A DNA stretch of 64,000 nucleotides from an uncultured Clostridia bacterium. Its GTDB lineage: Bacteria > Bacillota > Clostridia > Christensenellales > Aristaeellaceae. Every line of letters begins with the position of its first letter. Positions within the stretch are counted from its first letter, which is position 1. Under the pieces are notes generated by a model. It did no database searches, was not told where the DNA came from, and saw nothing but the letters and a program-made list of their open reading frames with translations. Positions 8,452 to 17,124 of the stretch are shown in pieces. Location: assembly GCA_934643825.1 (NCBI GenBank), contig CAKUCW010000001.1, positions 82,579 through 146,578 of the forward strand, read 5' to 3'. Made by a program: the position numbers and the translations under genes.

Positions 8452-11400
8452 ATGCCAAAGTGGACAGAGCAGCAGCAGACTGCCATCGAGGACAGGGGAC
8501 ACAGCCTGATCGTCTGCGCGGCGGCGGGTTCGGGCAAAACCGCCGTGCTGGTCGAGCGCATCGTTCGGCTTGTGCGCGAGGGTTGCCCGATCGACAGGAT
8601 GCTCGTGGTGACGTTTACCAATGCGGCGGCGGGCGAAATGCGCCTGCGCATCGGCGAAGCGCTGGGCAAAGCCGCAAGGGAAGAGCCTGCGCTCGGCGAA
8701 CAGCTGATGGCGCTTCCGCGGGCAAGCATCTCGACGCTGCACCGCTTCTGCGGCAATCTTCTGCGCGAAAATTTTCAGGCACTGGGCATCGACCCGGGCT
8801 TCCGCATCGGCGACGAGCAGGAGTGCGGCGTGCTGAGCCGTCAGGCGATGGAGGACGCGATTTACAGCTGTTACGAAGTGGGCAGCGACGCGTTCCTTGC
8901 CGCGGACAGGTGCTATGCGCAGGATGAGCTTGGCGAGCTGGCGTTTGCGCTGCATCGCTTCATGATGACGCGCCCCGACCCATGGGCGTTTCTGGAGCGT
9001 GCGCAGAAGGGTGTCCGCATCGACGGGCAGACGCTCGAAGACAGCCCGGCGGCAGAGCTGCTGACGCAGAGCGCCCGAAAGCGGCTGCTCAACCTCGCAA
9101 AATCCGCCCGCAGAACGCTGGATATATGCCTTGGCGAAAACGGCCCGGCGCATTACGCGGCGGCATGCGAAACGGACGTGCGTCTGGCGGAAGATTTGGC
9201 GAAGCAGGCGGAAGAAGGTTATATCGCGCTGCATATTGCGACGCATGATGTTTCCTTTGCCACGCTGGGACGAAAGAAAAAGTCGGACATCTTCGATGAG
9301 GCGCTTGCCGACAGCGTAAAGGCGCGGCGCGACGCGTTCAAAAAGGCGATCGGCGATGTGCAAAAGGCGTTTGCGCTCAATCCGGATGACGCGGCGGCGG
9401 ATATCGCGATGACCGCCGCGCCGCTGGATGGCTTGGCAGAGCTGGTCAAGACCTATGACACGCTCTATGCCGCCGCGAAGAAGCAGCGCGGTCTGCTGGA
9501 TTTTAACGATCTGGAACACGGTGCGCTCAAGGCGCTGGAACTGCCCGAAGTCCGCGACGCGCTGAACAGGCAATACCGCTATGTCTTTATCGACGAATAT
9601 CAGGATTCCAGCGCGATTCAGGAAGCCATCATCGGCAGCTTTGCACGGGAGGACGGGCTGTTTCTCGTCGGCGACGTGAAGCAGAGCATCTATCGCTTCC
9701 GTCAGGCAGAACCGACGCTCTTCCTTGAAAAGGCGAAGCGCTTTGATCTGGAAGAGAGAACGCTCGAGCGGCGCATCGACCTGCAAAAGAACTTCCGCTC
9801 GCGTGCCAATGTGCTGGAGGCGGCGAACGCCGTATTCAGCCGCATCATGCGCGAGGACGAAACGGAAATCGAATACGACGAACGCGAAAAGCTCTTCTGC
9901 GGTCTGCCGGCGCGGGAGGACGACCCGCCGGTCGAGCTGCATATCCTGTATCAAAATGCGGATGAGGACGATGGGAACGAAGACGAGGACAGCCGCGAAT
10001 GGGTTGCCGTCGAGCGCGAGGCGCAGGTGGTCGCCCAACGCATTCACGAGCTGGTCGGCACGACGTTTTACGACGCCAAAACGGATTCGGAAAGAACGAT
10101 CCGTTATCGCGATATCGTCATCCTGATGCGTGCGGCGCGGGGAAGCGCACCTCTTGTGGCGGATATGCTCGGCGCGGCGGGCATTCCCGTGTTCTGCGAC
10201 GCGGGCGACGGATATTTCGATATCCCGGAGATCCGCGCCATGATGGCACTGCTGAAAAATATCGAGAACGGCGAACGGGATGAACCGCTGCTTGCAGCGC
10301 TGAGAGGCCCTGCGCTGGGGCTGAGCGAAGCGGAACTGGCGGCGATTCGCATGGAAACGCCGAACACGAAGATTTCTTACGCCGAAGCGGTGCGCCATTA
10401 CCGCGAGGAGATGGAGGACGAGCTGGCGCAGAAACTCAGAAGCTTTGAGGAAAAGCGGCAGAGATGGCGGCTCTGCGCACGCCATCAGGGCGTGGACAGG
10501 CTCATCGAGCGCATCTATGCGGAAACGGGCTTTCTGGCGCAGGCGGGTGCGCTGCCCGGCGGCGCGGCAAGGCAGGCGAACCTGCATCTGCTGACCTCGC
10601 GGGCGCGTGCGTTCGTCAGCGCACAGGGCGGTTCGCTGCATGCGTTTTTGCGCTATGCCGAGCGGCTTCACGCGGGCGGAGATTCCATGAGCGCCAGCGC
10701 AATCAGCGAAAACGAGGACGTCGTGCGCATCATGACGACCCACAAGAGCAAGGGCTTGGAATTCCCGGTCGTCTTCGTCATGGCGCTGGGCAAAAAGATC
10801 AGCGGAAAATCTGCGCACGACCGCATCCTGACGGATGCCCGGCTGGGCGTGGGTCTGCCGTGCATCGACACGGAGCTGAGCAGCGAGCGCGATACGCTTC
10901 TGCGCCGCGCCATACGCGCCAAAGCGGAGAAGGAGGAGCTTGCCGAAGAAGTGCGCATCCTGTATGTCGCGATGACACGCGCAAGGGAGCGGCTCATCCT
11001 GATCGGCAGCGTTTCGGATGACAAGCCGCCGGAAAAATGGCAGAGCCCCGATATCTCTCAGATGACGACGGGACTGGATATGGTCGTGCCTGCGCTGGCG
11101 GACGGCGGTGCTCATTTCGGCATAGCGAAGGAAGAAATCAGCGCGGATCAGTCCCGCTGGAACATCTTCGCCTACTGGAACGGCGCATTCGGCAGCATGG
11201 CGCACAGGGATGAAGAGCATATTCTGCATCTGATGGAAAAGCTGCGCACAGCGCCGCGAAACGACGAGCTGATTCGGCTGATGGCGTTTGAGGCGGATAA
11301 GCAGGCCGCCGTGCGCAAAACGAGCGTCAGCATGCTTTTGCGGGATGAAAAGCGTGCGGCGCAGGAGGATGAAACGCCTGTCGGCGACTCGCCGCTCTCC

Positions 11401-11925
11401 CGCCTGCCGCGGTTCATGGAGGAGAAACGGATGACCGGCGCACAGATCGGCACCGCTTTCCACAGAATGATGCGCATGCTGGATCTGGATGCGCTGAAGG
11501 CGACGCATGACCTTGGGCGCGAGATCAAGGCGCAGCGGGAAAAGCTGCACAGGGACGGCATTGTCAGCGATGCGGAGCTTTCCGCTGTTCCGCCGGGCAT
11601 GCTTACGAGGTTCTTTGCCTCGCCGCTGGGTGTGCGGATTTTGGAAAGCAAAGAGGTTCACCGCGAATGGGCATTCACCTATCGCCGGGAAACGGAAGCG
11701 GGCGTGCAGCTCTTGCAGGGCGTGATCGACTGCTGCTTTAAGGAAAAGGGCGAATGGGTGCTGCTGGATTACAAGACGGATTCCGCGTCGGATATCGCGG
11801 GGGCGCTTGAGCGGCACAGACCGCAGATTGAGCTGTATGCGCAGGCGCTTTCCGGCATCACGGGGATTCCCGTCCGCGAGCGGGCAATTTATCTGGTACG
11901 AGCAGGCGCCGGATATCAGGTATAA
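8452..11925 (+). CDS. addA: AddA: ATP-dependent helicase/nuclease subunit A
   Basis: 1157 residues, a normal length for AddA. UvrD-type helicase motifs: Walker A AAAGSGKT (23-30), motif II VFIDEYQDSS, VGDVKQSIYRFRQAEP, TTHKSKGLEFPVVFV, and VAMTRARERL. The C-terminal RecB-type nuclease follows, with GTAFH, GVIDC and LLDYKTD carrying the metal ligands, so it should be active. AddAB processes double-strand breaks for RecA. The usual upstream partner addB is absent here. Instead addA lies 11 bases after the LacI gene with GGAGAG before its ATG, and may be read through from it. Confidence 0.94.
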   Translation: MPKWTEQQQTAIEDRGHSLIVCAAAGSGKTAVLVERIVRLVREGCPIDRMLVVTFTNAAAGEMRLRIGEALGKAAREEPALGEQLMALPRASISTLHRFCGNLLRENFQALGIDPGFRIGDEQECGVLSRQAMEDAIYSCYEVGSDAFLAADRCYAQDELGELAFALHRFMMTRPDPWAFLERAQKGVRIDGQTLEDSPAAELLTQSARKRLLNLAKSARRTLDICLGENGPAHYAAACETDVRLAEDLAKQAEEGYIALHIATHDVSFATLGRKKKSDIFDEALADSVKARRDAFKKAIGDVQKAFALNPDDAAADIAMTAAPLDGLAELVKTYDTLYAAAKKQRGLLDFNDLEHGALKALELPEVRDALNRQYRYVFIDEYQDSSAIQEAIIGSFAREDGLFLVGDVKQSIYRFRQAEPTLFLEKAKRFDLEERTLERRIDLQKNFRSRANVLEAANAVFSRIMREDETEIEYDEREKLFCGLPAREDDPPVELHILYQNADEDDGNEDEDSREWVAVEREAQVVAQRIHELVGTTFYDAKTDSERTIRYRDIVILMRAARGSAPLVADMLGAAGIPVFCDAGDGYFDIPEIRAMMALLKNIENGERDEPLLAALRGPALGLSEAELAAIRMETPNTKISYAEAVRHYREEMEDELAQKLRSFEEKRQRWRLCARHQGVDRLIERIYAETGFLAQAGALPGGAARQANLHLLTSRARAFVSAQGGSLHAFLRYAERLHAGGDSMSASAISENEDVVRIMTTHKSKGLEFPVVFVMALGKKISGKSAHDRILTDARLGVGLPCIDTELSSERDTLLRRAIRAKAEKEELAEEVRILYVAMTRARERLILIGSVSDDKPPEKWQSPDISQMTTGLDMVVPALADGGAHFGIAKEEISADQSRWNIFAYWNGAFGSMAHRDEEHILHLMEKLRTAPRNDELIRLMAFEADKQAAVRKTSVSMLLRDEKRAAQEDETPVGDSPLSRLPRFMEEKRMTGAQIGTAFHRMMRMLDLDALKATHDLGREIKAQREKLHRDGIVSDAELSAVPPGMLTRFFASPLGVRILESKEVHREWAFTYRRETEAGVQLLQGVIDCCFKEKGEWVLLDYKTDSASDIAGALERHRPQIELYAQALSGITGIPVRERAIYLVRAGAGYQV

Positions 11926-11940
11926 AATTCGCTTAGCGCC

Positions 11941-11969
11941 TTGACAACGGGGAAAAATAGCGGTATTGT
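11941..11969 (+). promoter_or_regulatory. Promoter of the mgtE leader transcript
   Basis: TTGACA (11941-11946), 17-base spacer, TATTGT (11964-11969). The transcript would start near 11977 and carry about 300 bases of leader before mgtE. Confidence 0.65.
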
Positions 11970-12056
11970 AATCATGGCTTAAAAGGGATGCGTGATACGC
12001 AAACCATCGGATGAAAGCAACTGCTTGAACCGAAGAATTTACCGGAGGTGAACAAC

Positions 12057-12152
12057 GTGGACGACTATCCCAGTAGCCTGGCGGGCAAACCCCGAGAACG
12101 CCTGGCGCAGGCTGCGCCGCGTTGCCGCTTCCGTTTTCTCTTGAGCCTGTAA
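12057..12152 (+). CDS. Candidate 31-residue leader peptide upstream of mgtE
   Basis: A GTG-started frame of 31 codons ends with TAA at 12150-12152. It is preceded by GGAGGTGA, a full match to the anti-Shine-Dalgarno, at normal spacing. The peptide begins MDDYPSS, acidic with proline, and ends basic and aromatic (PRCRFRFLLSL). An intrinsic terminator starts about 18 bases after its stop, and mgtE follows with its own ribosome-binding site. This order (promoter, small frame, terminator, transporter) is that of a transcription attenuator. The acidic/Pro head and Arg/Phe tail recall enterobacterial MgtL, where low Mg2+ destabilises the ribosome. Sequence homology to MgtL is not claimed. Whether the frame is translated is inference. 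Confidence 0.6.
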   Translation: MDDYPSSLAGKPRERLAQAAPRCRFRFLLSL

Positions 12153-12170
12153 AGGCAATAGATGGGATGG

Positions 12171-12206
12171 AAAAGGTGCGCGGTTTCTTGCCGTGCGCTT
12201 TTTTAC
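12171..12206 (+). terminator. Intrinsic terminator (putative attenuator) in the mgtE leader
   Basis: AAAGGTGCGCGG pairs with CCGTGCGCTTT across a 7-base loop, with a few G-U pairs, and is followed by six Ts. It lies between the leader frame and the mgtE ribosome-binding site, so transcription of mgtE must pass it. The segment GCGCCGCG (12114-12121, inside the small frame) could pair with part of the 5' arm and compete with the hairpin. Confidence 0.72.
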
Positions 12207-12273
12207 GCCGTTTTTTGGGTAAGCCTGCATTTTTCGCAAAATCGGACAACGAAAAATGATAGGAGGAAACCCC

Positions 12274-13632
12274 ATGGAAGAAGAAACGCGCAAAGAGTTT
12301 TTGGAGCTTCTGAAGCTCCTTGACGAAGGCAGATTACAGGAATTTAAGGAGAAGGCTTCGGAATGCCCGCCGGTCGATATCGCCGAGGGGCTGGAGGAGG
12401 TTGAGGACGGCGGACGCGTGCTGCGCGTGTTCCGCATGCTGCCCAAGGACATCTCTTCCGACGTGTTTTCCTACATGACCAGCGAGCAGCAGCAGCTCAT
12501 CGCGGAGAGCGCGACCAACGCCGAACTGAAAGCGCTGGTTGACGACATGTTCATGGATGATACGGTGGACTTTCTTGAAGAAATGCCCGCCAACGTCGTC
12601 AAGAAGGTTTTGCAGAACGCCGATGAAGGCACGCGCAAGACCATCAACCAGTTCCTCAACTATCCGGAAAACAGCGCCGGAAGCCTGATGACCATCGAGT
12701 ATGTCGATCTGCACGACTACTTCACCGTCCGCAAGGCGATGGATTACATCCGCCGCACGGGTATCGACAAGGAAACCGTATACAACTGCTATGTCATCGA
12801 CGACCAGCGCAAGCTCGTCGGTCAGGTTTCCCTGCGCAAGCTCATCATCGCGCCGGAAAGCGCCTGCATCCGCGATATCATGGATACCAATATCGTCAGT
12901 GCCGTGACGACCGACGACCAGGAAGCCGTTGCCGATGATTTCCGCCGTTACGACCTGACCTCCATCGCCGTCTGCGATAAGGAGAACCGCCTGGTCGGCA
13001 TCATCACCATCGACGATATCGTTGACGTCATTCAGGATGAGAACACCGAGGACATCAAGAAGATGGCGGCTATCATCCCGAGCGACGAGGATTACATGAA
13101 GACCAGCGTCTGGAGCCTCGTTGCCCATCGTCTGCCGTGGCTGATGCTGCTGATGATTTCCGCGACGTTCACATCGACCATCATCACCCATTTTGAAACG
13201 CTGCTTTCCGGCGCCGTGCTGCTGACGGCGTTCATCCCGATGCTGATGGACAGCGCGGGCAATTCCGGCAGCCAGACTTCCGTTACCGTCATCCGCAACC
13301 TTGCGCTGGGCGAAATCGAGATGAAGGACTGGCCCCGCGTATTGGTGAAGGAAATCGGCGTTGCGGTTGTCGCGGGCGCGGCGCTTGCCGTGGTCAACTT
13401 CCTGCGCATCATCATCTTTACCAGCACGAGCACGATGATTGCCGCCGTCGTTTCCGTTACGCTGTTCTGCACGGTCATCATTGCGATGATTGTCGGCTGT
13501 CTGCTGCCAATCGGCGCGAAGCGGCTTGGCTTTGACCCGGCTGTGATGGCAAGCCCGATGATCACGACCATCGTGGACGCCTGCTCGCTGATGATTTACT
13601 TCCTCATCGCCAGCACGATGCTGGGACTGTAA
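12274..13632 (+). CDS. mgtE: MgtE magnesium transporter
   Basis: 452 residues with the full MgtE plan: an N-terminal helical domain (1-130), paired CBS domains (about 135-255, ending IITIDDIVDVIQDENTEDI), the connecting helix, and five membrane segments from about 290. The signature around PMLMDSAGNSGSQ forms the pore and Mg2+ site. In known MgtE the cytosolic domains bind Mg2+ and close the channel when Mg2+ is plentiful. The ATG at 12274 has AGGAGG 7 bases upstream. The gene stands behind a long leader with a peptide frame and terminator, so its expression is probably also set at RNA level. Confidence 0.96.
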   Translation: MEEETRKEFLELLKLLDEGRLQEFKEKASECPPVDIAEGLEEVEDGGRVLRVFRMLPKDISSDVFSYMTSEQQQLIAESATNAELKALVDDMFMDDTVDFLEEMPANVVKKVLQNADEGTRKTINQFLNYPENSAGSLMTIEYVDLHDYFTVRKAMDYIRRTGIDKETVYNCYVIDDQRKLVGQVSLRKLIIAPESACIRDIMDTNIVSAVTTDDQEAVADDFRRYDLTSIAVCDKENRLVGIITIDDIVDVIQDENTEDIKKMAAIIPSDEDYMKTSVWSLVAHRLPWLMLLMISATFTSTIITHFETLLSGAVLLTAFIPMLMDSAGNSGSQTSVTVIRNLALGEIEMKDWPRVLVKEIGVAVVAGAALAVVNFLRIIIFTSTSTMIAAVVSVTLFCTVIIAMIVGCLLPIGAKRLGFDPAVMASPMITTIVDACSLMIYFLIASTMLGL

Positions 13633-13716
13633 GCGGAATAAACCTGCCTGCACTTTCGCTAAAGGCTGTAAAGCATGAAAATGCTGCGCACGCGGGCGGT
13701 TCCCCATATCGACATT

Positions 13717-13762
13717 AAAAAGCATGCATATTGTGCCGAATGGCACGATACACATGCTTTTT
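13717..13762. terminator. Bidirectional terminator between mgtE and the convergent MATE gene
   Basis: AAAAAGCATG…CATGCTTTTT outer arms with an inner GTGC/GCAC stem. A-run on the left and T-run on the right let it serve both converging genes. Confidence 0.8.
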
Positions 13763-13789
13763 GTTTGTATTCAAGGCTGAAAGCAGGGG

Positions 13790-15154
13790 TTAAGCATTTT
13801 CCAGCTTCTTCAGCGCTTTTTTAAACTGTGTGCCGAACATGACTGCCGTAAACAGCACAGCCAGCGTGTCGGCGACCGGCTCGGCGGTATAAACCGCCAT
13901 GGTCGGATCGGGCAGGATATGCGGCAGGATGAAGATGAGCGGGATGAGCAGAACGAATTTACGCAGGATGGCGACGATGATTGAACAGGGCGCGTTGCCG
14001 ATGGAAACGAAGGTCATCTGGCAGGCAATCTGAATGCCGAAGATGAACAGTGCGCCGCAGTAGATGCGCAGGGCTTTCGCGGTAAAGGCGAGCAGCTCGG
14101 CGTCCGGCGTAAAGATTCCGGCAAAAGCCTTCGGGAACAGCATGATGCCCGCCCAGAGCAGGACGGAATAGGTCAGGCTGGACTTGAGCAGCACAAAGAA
14201 GGTATTTTTGACGCGGGAAGCGTTTTTCGCGCCGAAGTTGTAGCTGGAGATCGGCTGAGCGCCCTGCGCCAGACCTTGCAGCGGGAGCATGGCAAACTGC
14301 ATCACGCTGGTCAGGATGGTCATCGCGCCGACAGCGATGTCGCCGCCGTATTTGAGCAGCGAGGAATTGAAGCAGACGGAGATGATGCTCTCCGTGCTTT
14401 GCATGATGAACGTGGACAGTCCGAGCGCAAGGCAGGGGAGAATCAGCTTCCAGTTGATTTTGAGGTTTTCCTTTTTCAGGCGCAGGCTGGTCTTTTTGCC
14501 CATCAGGAAAGAAACCACCCACAGGCAGGAGATGCCCTGAGAGATGACCGTCGCCAGTGCCGCGCCGCGCACGCCCATCTTCAGCCCGAAGATGAACAGC
14601 GGGTCAAGCGCGATGTTGCAGACTGCGCCGATGAGCACGGTCAGCATGCCCGTGGTGGCGAAGCCCTGCGCGGTGATGAAGGCGTTCATGCCGAGCGTCA
14701 GCTCGACGAAGAGCGTGCCGATGGCGTAGATATTCAGATAGCTGACGGCGTATTCGATGGTGTTTTCGCTGGCACCGAAGGCGAGCAGGAAGCTGCGCCC
14801 GAACAGGCAGAGGATCACCGTCAGCGTCAGCGAGATGATAATCTGGAGCGTAAAGCAGTTGCCCAGCAGCCGCTCGGCGGTGTCCCGGTCGCCGCGCCCC
14901 AGCGCGATGGAGGCACGCGGTGCGCCGCCGGAGGCGACGAGCGCGGCAAACGCCGTGACGATCATGATGATCGGCATGCATACGCCGACACCGGTCAGGG
15001 CGAGGCTGCCGTCGCCGGGCATATGTCCGATATAGATGCGGTCTACGATGTTATAGAGCATGTTGACGAGCTGGGCGATGACGGTCGGCACAGCCAGCCG
15101 CATCAGCAGCTTGCCGACCGGCTCTGTGCCCAGAAAGGATTGATCGTTATTCAT
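13790..15154 (-). CDS. MATE-family multidrug efflux transporter
   Basis: 454 residues of alternating membrane segments with MATE hallmarks (PTVIAQLVNMLYNIVDRIYIG near the start; GLAQGAQPISSYNFGAKN in the second half). It exports drugs using a Na+ or H+ gradient. The ATG at 15154 overlaps the end of the MarR gene by 8 bases, so the two are translationally coupled and the regulator very likely controls the pump. A second MarR-MATE pair with the same overlap lies just upstream. Confidence 0.92.
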   Translation of the reverse strand: MNNDQSFLGTEPVGKLLMRLAVPTVIAQLVNMLYNIVDRIYIGHMPGDGSLALTGVGVCMPIIMIVTAFAALVASGGAPRASIALGRGDRDTAERLLGNCFTLQIIISLTLTVILCLFGRSFLLAFGASENTIEYAVSYLNIYAIGTLFVELTLGMNAFITAQGFATTGMLTVLIGAVCNIALDPLFIFGLKMGVRGAALATVISQGISCLWVVSFLMGKKTSLRLKKENLKINWKLILPCLALGLSTFIMQSTESIISVCFNSSLLKYGGDIAVGAMTILTSVMQFAMLPLQGLAQGAQPISSYNFGAKNASRVKNTFFVLLKSSLTYSVLLWAGIMLFPKAFAGIFTPDAELLAFTAKALRIYCGALFIFGIQIACQMTFVSIGNAPCSIIVAILRKFVLLIPLIFILPHILPDPTMAVYTAEPVADTLAVLFTAVMFGTQFKKALKKLENA

Positions 15155-15602
15155 GAATTTTTTTCCCTCTTTCATTGAGCCGCTCAATGTTGCTCTGGAA
15201 AACGCTCAGACCGCGCTGCCACGCGGCAAGCTCTTCGGCGGACAAACCATGAAACAGCTCTTTGGTAAATTGATCCTGACAGGCGACGCCATCCTGAGCG
15301 ACAGGAATGGCTTGAGCTGTCAGTTTTAAACGGCATTTGCGCCGATCGTGTGCATCGGTTTCCCGAACGAGATAACCCGACTGAACCAGATTTTCAACGT
15401 ACAGGGAAACGAGCGCAGGCTTGAGGTGGCGATAGGTGCAGATGTCCTTCGCCGTGTCCCGACCCGGGTTGTTATGCAGGAACAGCAGAATATCCAAGGC
15501 GGTCTGAGCCAGACCGTTTTTTTCACACAGCGGGTGCAGCGCATAGGCGTAGGCATCTCGGAGCTGCTGAGCAAGAGCATAGAACTGCGAGGCATTCATC
15601 AT
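15147..15602 (-). CDS. MarR-family transcriptional regulator
   Basis: 151 residues. The winged helix lies at about 40-105 (LDILLFLHNNPGRDTAKDI, HLKPALVSLYVENLVQSGYL) and contains the DAHDRRKCRLKLT wing. It starts at ATG 15602 (a second ATG follows at once), with AAGGAG about 10 bases upstream. It overlaps the downstream MATE gene by 8 bases. Likely a ligand-released repressor of that pump. Confidence 0.9.
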   Translation of the reverse strand: MMNASQFYALAQQLRDAYAYALHPLCEKNGLAQTALDILLFLHNNPGRDTAKDICTYRHLKPALVSLYVENLVQSGYLVRETDAHDRRKCRLKLTAQAIPVAQDGVACQDQFTKELFHGLSAEELAAWQRGLSVFQSNIERLNERGKKIHE

Positions 15603-15631
15603 AGGAAGTTCGCTCCTTTCATAAATGTTTA

Positions 15632-15672
15632 ATTTTAAAATATATTATAAAGCGGACAATGGAAAAAGTCAA
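15632..15672 (-). promoter_or_regulatory. Promoter and possible operator of the first MarR-MATE pair
   Basis: Minus strand TTGACT (15667-15672), 17-base spacer, TATAAT (15644-15649). Directly downstream is the perfect palindrome ATTTTAAAAT (15632-15641), placed where a repressor would block initiation. The palindrome is A/T only, so the operator call is weak. Confidence 0.55.
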
Positions 15673-15783
15673 TCAAAATCAGAAAAAGGAGCGGAGAAGT
15701 CTGCTCTGCCCCTTCGAATCAGCCCCTTTTTTGCCGGGGAAGACGGATTCAAAGAGCCGGAGAAGGCTTCTATGCTCCTTTTT

Positions 15784-17124
15784 TCAAGCGTAATGATAGT
15801 GTTTCCGCTTTGCATAGATGAACGCAAAGGAAACCAGACACGCCAGTGCTTCCGCTGCAATCGTTGCAAACCAGATGCCGTCCACGCCGAACAGTGCCGG
15901 CAGAATCAGGACGCATGCCGATTGGAAGAGAAGCGTTCGGGCGAACGAGATTACGGCGGAGATGAGCCCGTTATTCAGTGCGGTGAAAAAGCTGGAGGAG
16001 AAGATATTCAGCCCTGTCAGCAGGAAGGAGAACGAGAAGATGGAGAAAGCATGTCGGGTCAGCGCACAAAGCTCTGCGTCATAGCCGACGAAGAGCTTCG
16101 CCAGTGCTGAGGAAAGCCCCAACGCCAGACCGGTGAGGATGACGCCGGAGATGAGCATCAGCGTCAGGCTCTTGCGCAGCATGTTTTTCAGTTCATCATG
16201 ATGGTTCGCGCCGTAATGGAAGCTGATGATGGGCGCACTGCCGATGCTGTAACCGATGGATGTGCCGATAAAGATGAGCTGGACATACATCAGCACGCCG
16301 TAAGCGGAAATGCCGTTTTCGCCAAGCAGGCGCAGGAGCTGGATGTTGTAGAGCATGGACACGAACGACGTGGAGATGTTGCTCATGAATTCGGACGAGC
16401 CGTTCGCACAGGTCTTGAGGATGGGACGAAAATCAAAGCGGAAACGGGTGAATTTGAGCGGCAGATCCTTGGCACACAGAATATAGAAGAGCGGGATAAA
16501 ACCGCCGAGGCACTGACCGATGCCCGACGCCAGCGCCGCGCCTGCCAGCCCCCAATGGAATACCGCGATGAACAGCGCGTCGAGCACCATGTTTGTTACG
16601 CCCGCTGCGATGACGATAGCAAGCCCGATGCGCGGGCGTTCGGCGACGATCAGAAAGCTCTGGAATACGTTTTGCAGCATGTAGGCGGTCGTAAAGGCGA
16701 TGATGACACGTCCGTAGAGCACACAGTCCTCGAGCATCGTTTCGCTTGCGCCCATGAGCTGCGCGATGGGGCGGATGAAGACGATGCCCAGAACGGACAG
16801 CGCAATGCCCGTGATGATGACGAAAGCAATCAGCAGAGAGAAGATGCGGTTTGCCCTTTCCTTTTGTCCGCATCCCAGCTCTTTGGCGACGAGTGCGCTG
16901 CCGCCCGTGCCGACTATGAAGCCCATGCCGCCAAGGATCATGATGAACGGCATGATGAAGTTCAGCGCGGCGAAAGGCGTTTTGCCGACATAGTTGGAGA
17001 CGAAAAAACCATCCACAACGTAGTAAATCGAGGTAAAGATCATCATCAGGATGGACGGCGCGACGAATTTGAGCAGGCGGGGATAGGTGAAGTGATCAGA
17101 AAGCTGAATGGGATGTTTACTCAT
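15784..17124 (-). CDS. MATE-family multidrug efflux transporter (second)
   Basis: 446 residues. MATE features include FVAPSILMMIFTSIYYVVDGFFVSNYVG at the start (in outline) and the IGSAPIISFHYGANHHDELK segment in the second half. It resembles the MepA-like branch more than its neighbour at 13790 does. ATG 17124 overlaps the stop of the MarR gene at 17117 by 8 bases, exactly as in the other cassette. Substrate unknown. Confidence 0.92.
   Translation of the reverse strand: MSKHPIQLSDHFTYPRLLKFVAPSILMMIFTSIYYVVDGFFVSNYVGKTPFAALNFIMPFIMILGGMGFIVGTGGSALVAKELGCGQKERANRIFSLLIAFVIITGIALSVLGIVFIRPIAQLMGASETMLEDCVLYGRVIIAFTTAYMLQNVFQSFLIVAERPRIGLAIVIAAGVTNMVLDALFIAVFHWGLAGAALASGIGQCLGGFIPLFYILCAKDLPLKFTRFRFDFRPILKTCANGSSEFMSNISTSFVSMLYNIQLLRLLGENGISAYGVLMYVQLIFIGTSIGYSIGSAPIISFHYGANHHDELKNMLRKSLTLMLISGVILTGLALGLSSALAKLFVGYDAELCALTRHAFSIFSFSFLLTGLNIFSSSFFTALNNGLISAVISFARTLLFQSACVLILPALFGVDGIWFATIAAEALACLVSFAFIYAKRKHYHYA

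Noticed and set aside
11970..12206. M-box (Mg2+) riboswitch before mgtE
   Set aside because: The conserved GGTGAGGCTCCT and GACGCCAATGGGT blocks of the M-box could not be found. A diverged form cannot be excluded without a covariance-model search.
8302..12249. Very long open frame antisense to addA
   Set aside because: Mirror of GC-rich coding sequence; rich in R, H and Q, lacks any family motif and has no ribosome-binding site.
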